Below the pieces are notes generated by a model, which saw only the letters and a program-made list of their open reading frames with translations, made no database searches and was not told the DNA's origin. Source: Nodosilinea sp. LEGE 07088 (GTDB lineage Bacteria > Cyanobacteriota > Cyanobacteriia > Phormidesmidales > Phormidesmidaceae). Taken from it: a stretch of DNA of 32,528 nucleotides. A program made the position numbers and the translations under genes. The stretch covers positions 1-32,528 of the forward strand of contig NZ_JADEWX010000054.1 of the NCBI RefSeq assembly GCF_015207395.1, written 5' to 3'. The first letter of the stretch is position 1, and each line of letters starts with the position of its first letter. This document shows, piece after piece, positions 26,099 through 32,528 of the stretch.

Positions 26099-27004
26099 TT
26101 AAACGGCTTTGGCGCGGCTAAACTCCCCTACCTCCCGCAGAGCATCTAAAAAAGCATAGAGGGCTGGGGTGTGTAGGGCGTCTCTGAGAATGGTGGCTCC
26201 GATCGGGCGCGAAATGGGAAACGGCAGGGGACAGATCTGTACATCGGGGGGTACAGGCTGGGCGGCCAGGCGCGGCAAAATCGCAATGCCGAGGCCCTGC
26301 TGTACCATCGCCACCATCGATGAGTCGTGGCGAATGCCGTAGGCAATGTCAATTGGTTTGGCTTGGGCACCGAGCACGGTGCGAATACGCAGACCGCAGC
26401 TGCTGTGGCTAGAGCCAATGATGGGCATTTGGCCTAGGTCATCGGTGGTGAGAGTGCCGGTTTTGGGGCGATAGCCGGGGGGCAGCAGGGCTACGTAGTC
26501 GTCGTCAAAGATATGCAGGCTTTCGACATCGCTACCGTCGATGGTTTCAGCTACGGACAGGTCAGCTTCACCCTTGAGCAGCGCCTGCTTTAGCTGGGGC
26601 ATTTCGTCCATCTCCAGCACGGTGATGGTGATGCCGGGGTAGCGGCGGTGCAACCGTGCGATCGCCCCCGGCAGCACGTGGGTGGCCACGCTGCGCATTG
26701 ACGCTATCCGCAGGCTGCCCCCCTGCACACCACGAGCCTGGTTGGCCTCACTACCAATCGTGTCGAGCAGCGCCAGCACCTCGCGAGCATGGGTAGTAAC
26801 GCGATCGCCCACCGGAGTCAGTCGTGCTCCATGCCGCCCCCGCTGCAATAAGGTAATTCCCAGCTCGTCTTCTAGGGTGGCAATGGCGTGGCTAATGGTG
26901 GACTGGGTGACATCTAGCGTAAGGGCTGCTTCGCTGAAGTTGCCGCAGTCGGCGATCGTCACTAGAGCCCGCAGCTGAGAAAGCTTAACTTTACTGAGGT
27001 TCAT
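26099..27004 (-). CDS. LysR-family transcriptional regulator
   Basis: 301 residues from ATG 27004 (MNLSKVKLSQLRALVTI); an in-frame extension to 27160 lacks conserved content, and LysR proteins begin like this one. The winged helix-turn-helix spans about residues 5-64 (NFSEAALTLDVTQSTISHAIATLEDELGITLLQRGRHGARLTPVG). The effector-binding periplasmic-binding-like domain follows (SLRIASMRSVATHVLPGAIARLHRRYPGI ... GIRHDSSMVAMVQQGLGIAILPRLA). It is not clearly one of the known cyanobacterial regulators (CmpR, NdhR, RbcR, NtcB). It is divergent from the 96-residue protein at 27316, a usual LysR target arrangement. Confidence 0.93.
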   Translation of the reverse strand: MNLSKVKLSQLRALVTIADCGNFSEAALTLDVTQSTISHAIATLEDELGITLLQRGRHGARLTPVGDRVTTHAREVLALLDTIGSEANQARGVQGGSLRIASMRSVATHVLPGAIARLHRRYPGITITVLEMDEMPQLKQALLKGEADLSVAETIDGSDVESLHIFDDDYVALLPPGYRPKTGTLTTDDLGQMPIIGSSHSSCGLRIRTVLGAQAKPIDIAYGIRHDSSMVAMVQQGLGIAILPRLAAQPVPPDVQICPLPFPISRPIGATILRDALHTPALYAFLDALREVGEFSRAKAV

Positions 27005-27315
27005 GGCCACTCCCGTTAACCCGAGCGCTAACTTTAGGCTAACGGGTAGAGGCAAACCGATATATCGATTTCTTGCATAGAACCTATTCACGTCATGCTT
27101 TGTTACATAGTGATGGCCTCGATACATTAGATACATCAGCAACGAAAGCCGATGGGCCATTGCCCGCCCCGCTTAGGTCGGGCTTTTGCCACCACTGAAC
27201 TTCAGCAATCTGACGACTGTAACGGTTTCAGCCCTTAGAGGGCTGACCGAGTCTGCCGCCTGCCCACGGCACTGCTGTAGATGGAGCACCCCTTTAACCA
27301 GAGGAAGAACCAACT
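27005..27315. promoter_or_regulatory. divergent LysR/small-protein regulatory region
   Basis: Four structures are visible. CCCGTTA (27012-27018) and TAACGGG (27040-27046) form an inverted repeat right upstream of the LysR start. CGATATATCG (27058-27067) is a perfect palindrome. GCCCG (27162-27166) / CGGGC (27179-27183) followed by TTTT is terminator-like. TCAGCCCT (27228-27235) / AGGGCTGA (27239-27246) is a perfect hairpin. The last two lie in the leader of the small-protein gene. LysR operators are often T-N11-A palindromes, so the first two are operator candidates. Confidence 0.55.
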
Positions 27316-27606
27316 ATGACCAGCACACCCCACACCTCAAGCTACGACCTCAATCGGCAGCGACAGCACCTAGAAACCCTGGTACAGCAGCCTACTCAGC
27401 CCAGCATCACCCTGGGCAACACCCTCAAGCAATTTGGAGCTAAAACCATGAAATTCTTTACTGGCCACACTGAACCCCGCATTTGGCAGCGCACCCGCAG
27501 CGGCCACTCGGTCTGGTTTGCCCATGACCCCATCACCAACCGCACCCGCTCCTTTGTCTCCGAGCAAGATGTGCGGATCTGGTTGGATAACCGCTACTAC
27601 GACTAA
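27316..27606 (+). CDS. 96-residue protein divergent from LysR
   Basis: I do not recognise the family. GAGGAAG lies about ten bases before ATG 27316. The N-terminal ~45 residues are polar (Gln/Ser/Thr-rich) and probably disordered. The C-terminal half (FFTGHTEPRIWQRTRSGHSVWFAHDPITNRTRSFVSEQDVRIWLDNRYYD) looks like a small folded beta/alpha unit, rich in Trp and Arg. No signal peptide or membrane helix. A strong terminator follows 77 bases after the stop. Being divergent from a LysR regulator with a hairpin-rich leader suggests regulated expression. The gene is probably real; function unknown. Confidence 0.7.
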   Translation: MTSTPHTSSYDLNRQRQHLETLVQQPTQPSITLGNTLKQFGAKTMKFFTGHTEPRIWQRTRSGHSVWFAHDPITNRTRSFVSEQDVRIWLDNRYYD

Positions 27607-27683
27607 TCTGTCTGAGGAGCGATCGCCAATCTCGATCCAGAACTCAGCAACAACTCGATAGCGATAGCGCTTTAAATTGAATC

Positions 27684-27724
27684 AGGCCGCCATCCAAACC
27701 TCATGTTTGGATGGCGGCCTTTTG
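27684..27724 (+). terminator. strong intrinsic terminator of the 96-residue gene
   Basis: Perfect 16-bp stem AGGCCGCCATCCAAAC / GTTTGGATGGCGGCCT with loop CTCAT, followed by TTTT. One of the clearest terminators in the window. The rest of 27607-27887 shows no gene. Confidence 0.92.
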
Positions 27725-27887
27725 AGGTTGGTATGCCGTAACGTGGTTAAGATCAAACGCAGTTACAAAACAGTTTGCCCTGCTTGTCAATGTTGTAGGG
27801 TGCCTGGCTCGTGCGTCAACTAAACCGCTTCAGCGCTGATATCCAACATTTCAAAAGCTAACCGGTACAGAGTGCTAGATGCCCTGC

Positions 27888-28172
27888 TTAGGAGCCAGCT
27901 TCTCGGAGCCAATAAGCTGAACCATTGGGCAATCTATCCACCAGGCGGCGTTCAAACAGCTCGCGACGCAGCAGCGCCGGATCCCCAAAGGTATGGTGCT
28001 GGTTGAGCAGAGCATTGACTTCCCCCTCGTTGTAAAGTGTGCCAGGTTCAAACCGAGTCGCCAGGTATTCTAGGGCCAGCTGCTGAAAACGCCCCCTATT
28101 GCGCCTAGAGGGCCATTCTTTAAGTCGGCCCTGGTGATCTAAATAGTGCTGTAGCTGGATGACATAGTCCAT
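27888..28172 (-). CDS. DUF2087 domain protein
   Basis: 94 residues matching the DUF2087 family by memory: residues ~26-90 with RGRFQQLALEYLATRFEPGTLYNEGEVNALLNQHHTFGDPALLRRELFERRLVDRLPNGSAYWL. The core is a winged-helix-like small domain also found fused to DNA-binding regulators; here it is free-standing. No ribosome-binding site is obvious. It is divergent from the 154-residue exported protein, with 77 bases between them. Possible nucleic-acid binding; role unknown. Confidence 0.78.
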   Translation of the reverse strand: MDYVIQLQHYLDHQGRLKEWPSRRNRGRFQQLALEYLATRFEPGTLYNEGEVNALLNQHHTFGDPALLRRELFERRLVDRLPNGSAYWLREAGS

Positions 28173-28211
28173 ATCGGCAGTCTGAGATCAGAGTCTGCTT
28201 CGATCTCTCGC

Positions 28212-28217
28212 TACAAT
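28212..28217 (+). promoter_or_regulatory. possible -10 box of CDS 28250
   Basis: TACAAT lies 32 bases before ATG 28250 in the short divergent gap. No clear -35 box. Confidence 0.3.
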
Positions 28218-28249
28218 AGGCCACAGACCTATTACGGAATGATCGTGCT

Positions 28250-28714
28250 ATGAGACGGTTGCTTGTCGCGTTGGCCCTGGCCTTAGCCCTGGGCGGGTTT
28301 CCTGCCCAGGCATGGGCTCACCAGGTTGAGACCTTCTATACCCTCGACAGCCAGCTAGAGTTTCAGTCGCTGTTTAGCTCTGGGGAACCTTTTGTAGGTG
28401 CAACGGTGAACATTTACGCCCCCAATAACCCCGACGAACCCTGGATGACCACCACTACCGATAGCGAGGGTCGGTTTGCATTTTTGCCTGATGAGTCAAT
28501 CCCGGGAGATTGGGAAGTCTCCATTGAAGACGACACCCAAAGCCACGCCGATTACTGGACAGTTCCCGTAGGCGACAAAGGCATTGTCTACGACGGCATC
28601 AGTCTAGATTCCACTGAAGATGTGCACTACCGAGCCGCCACTGCGTTTATGCCCCTTGCGATCTCAATCGGTGGCGCATTGGCTTGGTTGGGGCTGAGTC
28701 GCCGTCGCCGCTAA
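28250..28714 (+). CDS. exported, C-terminally anchored carboxypeptidase-regulatory-like protein
   Basis: 154 residues. A Sec signal peptide (RRLLVALALALALGGFPAQAWA) is cleaved near AWA/HQVETF. The mature domain looks like an Ig-like/CarboxypepD_reg or DUF4198-type beta-sandwich (SGEPFVGATVNIYAPNNPDEPW, TTDSEGRFAFLPDESIPGDWEVSI). The C-terminus is a single membrane helix (FMPLAISIGGALAWLGL) with a basic SRRRR tail, giving a periplasm-facing, tail-anchored topology. Such proteins occur beside nickel/cobalt transport genes in other bacteria, but none is here, so function is unassigned. Confidence 0.75.
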   Translation: MRRLLVALALALALGGFPAQAWAHQVETFYTLDSQLEFQSLFSSGEPFVGATVNIYAPNNPDEPWMTTTTDSEGRFAFLPDESIPGDWEVSIEDDTQSHADYWTVPVGDKGIVYDGISLDSTEDVHYRAATAFMPLAISIGGALAWLGLSRRRR

Positions 28715-28731
28715 ATGCTGAGTTTTGTGCT

Positions 28732-28796
28732 AGCCAGGTCTCCTGGCTTAGTTACCGTGCAGTACACCCAAGTTGAATCAGACTTGGGTGTACTGC
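28732..28796 (+). terminator. two successive hairpins after CDS 28250-28714
   Basis: AGCCAGG (28732-28738) / CCTGGCT (28742-28748), then the perfect 15-bp stem GCAGTACACCCAAGT (28759-28773) / ACTTGGGTGTACTGC (28782-28796) with an 8-base loop. No T-run follows either. Together they probably end or stabilise the upstream transcript. Confidence 0.5.
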
Positions 28797-28807
28797 GCCG
28801 CTTAGTG

Positions 28808-28862
28808 AGATCCCTAGGAGATCCCTAGGAGTTCCCCAGGAGTTCCCCAGGAGTTCCACTGA
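28808..28862 (+). repeat. 11-bp tandem repeat, about 5 units
   Basis: Units AGATCCCTAGG x2 (28808-28829), AGTTCCCCAGG x2 (28830-28851) and a decayed AGTTCCACTGA. The pairwise blocks suggest two rounds of duplication. Confidence 0.85.
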
Positions 28863-29052
28863 GAACTCGGGATCAACATGTCGCCTGACGAGGGCGGGAT
28901 AGATGGTGAGGCTCAACGTGGTATAAGTGTTAAGGAATAATAAGCGCTCTTATGGGCCAATCTTTGCCCTGTCAAGCTGTTTGCGGCGGTTATCAGAGTT
29001 ATTGAGTTAGTTCAGCTTGTTGATATCTCGGTTTTGCAATCAGTCTTAGGTT

Positions 29053-29087
29053 CTGTTCAGCTCCCGGCGGGGTGAGCAGTTTTTTTT
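29053..29087 (+). terminator. terminator-like hairpin in the desA leader
   Basis: CTGTTCA (29053-29059) pairs with TGAGCAG (29073-29079) including a G-U pair, with further C/T-G pairing inside. TTTTTTTT follows directly (29080-29087). It lies 53 bases before the desA start codon. It may be an attenuator of desA or the 3' end of an upstream transcript. Confidence 0.65.
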
Positions 29088-29140
29088 GGGCAAAATAGTC
29101 CTGCTTTGATGCGCACCTTAACGTTCGTGGAGATCATTCC

Positions 29141-30181
29141 TTGACTGCAATTATTGAGCCCTCTGCTAGAACAGCGGACGCGAACCCTTACAGCCACCTG
29201 ACCCTAAAGCAGGTTATTCAAACTATCCCTAAAGCCTATTTTCAGAAAGATGCTCGTAAGGCTTGGGCTGCTGTGGGCCTAAGCGTGGGAGCCGTGATAT
29301 TAGGCTATGTTGCGATCGCCCTTTCGCCCTGGTTTTTGCTGCCCGCCGCCTGGTTTTTGACTGGTACCGCCCTGACCGGATTTTTTGTCATTGGCCACGA
29401 CTGTGGCCATCGCTCCTTTGCCAATCGTCGCTGGGTCAACAACTGGCTGGGGCACATCATATTTCTACCGCTGATTTACCCCTTCCACAGCTGGCGGCTG
29501 CTGCACGACATTCACCACCGCCACACCAACAACATGGAAATCGACAATGCCTGGGCTCCGTGGAGCAAGGAAGAGTACTCTGGAGCCGGTGGCTTTTTGC
29601 AGGTTGTTTATCAGAGCATGCGAGGCAAGCTCTGGTGGTTGGCATCTGTGGCCCACTGGGGGGCGCTGCACTTTGACCTGCGTAACTTTGAACCGCGCGA
29701 TCGCGCCAAGGTCAAACGCTCTATTGCCGCTGTGGTGATCTTTGCGCTGGTTCTCTTCCCCACGCTGTTTTATTTCACTGGCCCCTGGGGCGTTGTTAAG
29801 TACTGGCTCATGCCCTGGCTGGGCTACCACTTCTGGATGAGCACCTTTACCCTAGTGCATCACACGATTCCCGAAATTCAATTTCGCTACGACGACACCT
29901 GGAACGAAGTTGAAGCGCAGCTCGCGGGTACGCTGCACTGTGACTATCCCAAGTGGGTTGAAGTGCTGTGTCATGACATCAACGTCCATGTTCCCCACCA
30001 TATCTCAGTCGGCATTCCGTCCTACAACCTGAGGCCAGCCTATGCTGTCCTCAAGGAGAATTGGGCCCCGTTGATTAAAGAGACTCGGTTTTCTTGGCAG
30101 CTGATGCAGACAATTACACAACGCTGTCACATCTATCACCCTGACCGGGCCTACGAAGCCTTTCGCGACATCGCCCGCTAG
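29141..30181 (+). CDS. desA: acyl-lipid delta-12 (omega-6) fatty acid desaturase
   Basis: 346 residues. It introduces the delta-12 double bond into membrane glycerolipid acyl chains, using ferredoxin and O2, in thylakoid and plasma membranes, and is important for cold tolerance. The three histidine boxes are HDCGH (86-90), HDIHH (122-126) and HVPHH (283-287), between two pairs of membrane helices. The blocks RWVNNWLGHI, YHFWMSTFTLVHHTIPEI and CDYPKWVEVLCHDINVHVPHH agree closely with my memory of Synechocystis DesA. It starts at TTG 29141 with GGAG eight bases upstream. A terminator-like hairpin in the leader suggests regulated expression. Its own terminator is at 30228-30260. Confidence 0.93.
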   Translation: MTAIIEPSARTADANPYSHLTLKQVIQTIPKAYFQKDARKAWAAVGLSVGAVILGYVAIALSPWFLLPAAWFLTGTALTGFFVIGHDCGHRSFANRRWVNNWLGHIIFLPLIYPFHSWRLLHDIHHRHTNNMEIDNAWAPWSKEEYSGAGGFLQVVYQSMRGKLWWLASVAHWGALHFDLRNFEPRDRAKVKRSIAAVVIFALVLFPTLFYFTGPWGVVKYWLMPWLGYHFWMSTFTLVHHTIPEIQFRYDDTWNEVEAQLAGTLHCDYPKWVEVLCHDINVHVPHHISVGIPSYNLRPAYAVLKENWAPLIKETRFSWQLMQTITQRCHIYHPDRAYEAFRDIAR

Positions 30182-30227
30182 GCTCTTGAACAAAAATACC
30201 CAAACCAGAGCTGTTTAGCCTCTGACT

Positions 30228-30260
30228 ACCGACTCAGCTAGCCTGGGTCGGTTTTGTTTT
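30228..30260 (+). terminator. desA terminator
   Basis: 10-bp stem ACCGACTCAG / CTGGGTCGGT with one wobble pair and loop CTAGC, followed by TTTGTTTT. It lies 46 bases after the desA stop. Confidence 0.88.
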
Positions 30261-30408
30261 GATTGAGGACAATTGGTAAACTGCGACACGTTAACCGCCC
30301 AAGGAATGCTTGCCATCGCCACAATCATGGGTAGCATTAGGAGTCTTAGGCTGGCCGCAGCCCTGGCGATCTCTTAGGCTACGCTCCTCACTTCGTTTAC
30401 CCACTGCT

Positions 30409-31929
30409 ATGGCCCTGCTGTCTCGTTCTCTTGACTCTCTATTGATAACCGCTGCCACCGTGATGGCAGGGCTGATCGCAGCGCCTATAGCCGCCGCGCA
30501 GCAATTTGGCCAACAGCCCATTGACCCCAGCTTGACGGTGGCGATCGCCAGCCCCGTGCGGGATGGGGCATTTTATAATTTGATGATTTTGCAGCAGGTT
30601 CCCAACCAGCGGCAGTGCTGGCAAGAACAGGAGGCGGGGGGCGGGCCAGTGGTGGTTGACCCGCTACTACTGAATTTTGACTTTACCGGGGCCTGCGATC
30701 GCAGCACCGACGGCAATGGCTATTCGGTACGGGTTAACGGCCAAGACCTGGGGGTACAGTATCGGCTAGAGGTTTCGAGGCGGCAAAATGACCTGGTGCT
30801 GTTTGCCAGCCCCACCCGCGATCGCTCCGCTCCCCCCATCGAGATTGGCCGCACCAATGGCCGCACCGACGGGTTTTTGAAAATACAGCTCAACCCCGGC
30901 TGGCAGATGACTCGCCGCACCTACAATGGCCAGCCCGTGGGCCACATCTATCTCACCCACGACGCGCCGCTGGATGTGCGCTTTGCCGCAGGTACAGCCC
31001 CAGCTCTCAGCCAGGCGACCCCAGCACGACCCTCGACACCACCCTCGGCACCGTCGGCCCCCGCGACATCCCCGAGCGTTCCCATCGCCCAGACACAGCC
31101 AATTCCAACTCCGCCGCCCCCCGCTAGCGGCACAACTACCACGGGGAATTACTTTCGCGTGATCGTGCCGATCACCAGCGGCGATACCTTGCAGCAGGTG
31201 CGGGCGGTTGAACCCGAAGCCTTTCGCACCACGGTCGATGGCCAGGCGGTGGTGCAGGTGGGTCTATTTCGCGAGCGGCAGCGAGCCGACGAAGTCTACA
31301 CCGCCCTGGTGGCCGCTAGCCTACCTGCCAAAGTTGTCGCAGCCTCAGCTCCGGCGGTGGCGTCTACCCCAGTAATTCCCTCGATTCCTCAGGGGGCGGT
31401 GGTGGTGGTGATAGACCCTGGCCATGGCGGGCGCGATCCGGGTGCTGTAGGCATCGGCGGCCTGCAAGAAAAGCAGATCAATACCGCTATTTCCAACCGG
31501 GTGCAGCAGCAGCTTCAGGCCGCTGGCATTACGGTACTGACGACGCGCAGCAGCGATGTCTACGTGGGCCTCGACGCTCGCTCTGAGTATGCCAACCAGG
31601 CTGGAGCCAATCTGTTTGTCAGCATCCACGCCAACGCCATCAGTATGGATCGTCCCGATATCAACGGGCTAGAGACCTACTACTACTCCAGCGGCGAGCG
31701 GTTGGCCCGCAGCATTCATGCCAGCGTGCTGCGGAATACCGATTTGGGCGATCGCGGCGTACGTACGGCCCGCTTCTACGTGCTGCGCAACACCAGCATG
31801 CCGTCGGTGCTGGTCGAAACCGGGTTCGTCACCGGAGCCACCGACGCCGCCCGCTTCCGCAACCCCACCGCCGTCAACCAGATCGCCGATGGCATCGCCC
31901 GAGGCATTTTGAACTATTTGGGCCGGTAG
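30409..31929 (+). CDS. N-acetylmuramoyl-L-alanine amidase, DUF3747-SPOR-Amidase_3
   Basis: 506 residues from ATG 30409, chosen because it gives a proper signal peptide (cleavage near IAAA/QQFGQQ, residue 30); the frame continues upstream to 30310 without conserved content. Three parts are seen. Residues ~31-190 are the cyanobacterial DUF3747-like domain (QQFGQQPIDPSLTVAIASPV). After a Pro/Ser/Ala-rich linker comes a SPOR-like region, ~246-310 (YFRVIVPITSGDTLQQVR ... VQVGLFRERQRADEVYTAL). The Zn-dependent amidase catalytic domain is at ~333-505. Its ligands and catalytic residues are in DPGHGGRD (His339), GLQEK (Glu), SIHANA (His) and LVETGF (Glu). It cleaves the amide between muramic acid and the stem peptide in the periplasm, probably in cell division or filament septation. 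Confidence 0.93.
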   Translation: MALLSRSLDSLLITAATVMAGLIAAPIAAAQQFGQQPIDPSLTVAIASPVRDGAFYNLMILQQVPNQRQCWQEQEAGGGPVVVDPLLLNFDFTGACDRSTDGNGYSVRVNGQDLGVQYRLEVSRRQNDLVLFASPTRDRSAPPIEIGRTNGRTDGFLKIQLNPGWQMTRRTYNGQPVGHIYLTHDAPLDVRFAAGTAPALSQATPARPSTPPSAPSAPATSPSVPIAQTQPIPTPPPPASGTTTTGNYFRVIVPITSGDTLQQVRAVEPEAFRTTVDGQAVVQVGLFRERQRADEVYTALVAASLPAKVVAASAPAVASTPVIPSIPQGAVVVVIDPGHGGRDPGAVGIGGLQEKQINTAISNRVQQQLQAAGITVLTTRSSDVYVGLDARSEYANQAGANLFVSIHANAISMDRPDINGLETYYYSSGERLARSIHASVLRNTDLGDRGVRTARFYVLRNTSMPSVLVETGFVTGATDAARFRNPTAVNQIADGIARGILNYLGR

Positions 31930-31944
31930 GCGTTGCTAGTGCTG

Positions 31945-32025
31945 CTAACTCAAGCCCGATACAGTCATGGCACCGTCGGGCGACAGCACAATTTGACTCA
32001 GAGGGGTGGCCAGGGCAACAGTCAT
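31945..32025 (-). pseudogene. possible 26-codon remnant of a Uma2-type gene
   Basis: On the minus strand ATG 32025 opens MTVALATPLSQIVLSPDGAM then TVSGLS and a stop. The opening resembles, from memory, N-termini of cyanobacterial Uma2 family nuclease-like proteins, which continue for ~180 residues. Here the frame ends just before the amidase stop codon. There is no ribosome-binding site. A chance frame is equally possible. Confidence 0.25.
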
Positions 32026-32191
32026 GGGGAAAGAACCGCAAGAACGGTGATCTCAGGATGATAACAAGGCGACTCAGGCCTGGGCGATCGCCCCCTCACA
32101 GATACCCGCGTTTTCCATCTGCCTGAGTACGGTACACATTTCCTTTAGGGCGATGGCATCAGTCAGTAGAGGCTGAATAAGCCCCGTATCA

Positions 32192-32371
32192 GGGGTGTTA
32201 TCCACCACTTTTGACGGATAAGTCCCCCGATCTCTAGGATTAACCACCACATTTGTCGGATAACACCCTGAAATCCCAGACTTAACTGTCAAAGATTTTG
32301 ATTAATACCTTAAATATTGGGTGTTATCCCGCAGAACTGTCGGATAATGCGGATCATAGGGGATCTTATCC
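32192..32371. repeat. cluster of TTATCC-N12-GGATAA inverted repeats
   Basis: Three units share identical geometry, TTATCC or TTAACC, exactly 12 bases, then GGATAA: 32198-32221, 32240-32263 and 32324-32347. A fourth TTATCC is at 32366-32371. GGATAACACCC (32258-32268) is the exact reverse complement of GGGTGTTATCC (32319-32329). The first unit is flanked by GGGG and CCCC, lengthening its stem. Confidence 0.75.
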
Positions 32372-32399
32372 GTCAGATCTGACACTGAATACATAGTTA

Positions 32400-32528
32400 T
32401 GCGCGCGACTCGAAGTCGTTCGGGGGAGTTGGAAAGGACTCCTAAGTTCTTTCCCTGCTAGTGTTCAAGCAGATGTCCGCCTCGGAATGTTCAACCCGTA
32501 AGGGGAGGGCAGTATCAGCAGACGAGGT
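32400..32528 (+). ncRNA. structured RNA, possibly the 5' part of a group II intron
   Basis: The last ~130 bases are not coding and are dense in short stems. CGACT (32406-32410) / AGTCG (32414-32418); GGAGT (32425-32429) / ACTCC (32438-32442); GGAAAG (32431-32436) / CTTTCC (32449-32454); CTGCT (32455-32459) / AGCAG (32468-32472). CCTCG (32480-32484) / CGAGG (32523-32527) encloses CCC / GGGG. The run GCGCGACTCG and the AGTTGGAAAGGACTCCTAAG segment recall domain I of chloroplast-like group II introns in cyanobacteria. The first bases are not the consensus GTGYG, and the window ends before any maturase or domain V, so this is tentative. Confidence 0.4.

Larger units (their letters stand above)
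28715..29140. other. 426-base intergenic region rich in structure, upstream of desA
   Basis: No gene is seen. It holds, in order, two hairpins after the 28250-28714 gene, an 11-bp tandem repeat, a possible -10-like TATAAG near 28922, and a terminator-like hairpin with eight T's about 54 bases before the desA start. A small RNA between about 28920 and 29087 would fit this layout but is not demonstrated. Confidence 0.5.

Noticed and set aside
27005-27160. 52-residue N-terminal extension of the LysR protein
   Set aside because: LysR proteins start just before the helix-turn-helix; the extension overlaps operator-like palindromes and has no conserved sequence.
28040-28062. GGTTCAAACC, reminiscent of a tRNA T-loop
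   Set aside because: Lies inside the DUF2087 coding sequence and no acceptor, D or anticodon stems can be formed around it.
32074-32292. 72-codon minus-strand frame starting at TTG
   Set aside because: Its N-terminal half is translated from the TTATCC-N12-GGATAA repeats (producing the near-duplicate YPTNVVVNP / YPSKVVDNTP); no ribosome-binding site and no family recognised. Most likely a chance frame over a repeat cluster.
1-32528. CRISPR array, restriction-modification, toxin-antitoxin or known defence cluster
   Set aside because: I looked for regular spaced repeats and for characteristic gene pairs; none was found. The only regular repeats are the short arrays listed above.

Overview
The window looks like a chromosomal segment of a cyanobacterium, most likely a filamentous Leptolyngbya/Nodosilinea-type lineage. 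Three things support this. The cytochrome b6f genes petC and petA sit side by side. Genes restricted to cyanobacteria and plastids are present: psb29/thf1, DUF3531, DUF3067, a DesA-type acyl-lipid desaturase and a DUF3747 amidase. The octamer GCGATCGC (the HIP1 palindrome) recurs throughout. I found no rRNA, tRNA, CRISPR array or intact transposase. The species is inference; the phylum is secure.

Layout, 0-11 kb: an XPB-like SF2 helicase and an exported protein of unknown function with a GAIEI repeat lie on the plus strand. They are followed on the minus strand by gpmI-secG, an ABC-F ATPase and a small basic protein. hisIE (plus) converges on a minus-strand pair, an EcfA/CbiO-like ATPase gene followed by rsmG. 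Next come an exported TPR protein and a DUF3531 gene. A long hairpin ends exactly one base before the DUF3531 start codon.

Layout, 11-22 kb: prs and DUF3067 (minus); petC-petA (plus) with its own terminator; typA/bipA; a DUF58 membrane protein; then on the minus strand gatB, a UbiA prenyltransferase (plastoquinone pathway) and an RsmB/RsmF-type m5C methyltransferase. Much of this is housekeeping: glycolysis, histidine and PRPP supply, translation and ribosome modification, and b6f electron transfer.

Layout, 22-32.5 kb: this part is more accessory. It holds a Cys-rich small protein behind an AT-rich gap, a PanE-like reductase, and a 136-bp MITE-like element. Then comes a minus-strand run of LysR regulator, GT4 glycosyltransferase and psb29. 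Further on are a small protein divergent from the LysR gene with a hairpin-rich leader, a DUF2087 gene, an exported membrane-anchored protein and desA. The desA leader contains a terminator-like hairpin with eight T's. A three-domain DUF3747-SPOR-Amidase_3 cell-wall hydrolase follows. The last 600 bases carry no convincing gene. They hold three copies of a TTATCC-N12-GGATAA inverted repeat and then a densely foldable stretch running off the end, tentatively the 5' part of a group II intron.

I see no clear new multi-gene system. The best leads are regulatory or RNA-level: the hairpin abutting the DUF3531 start, the desA leader terminator, the LysR/small-protein divergent region, and the repeat cluster plus structured RNA at the right end.
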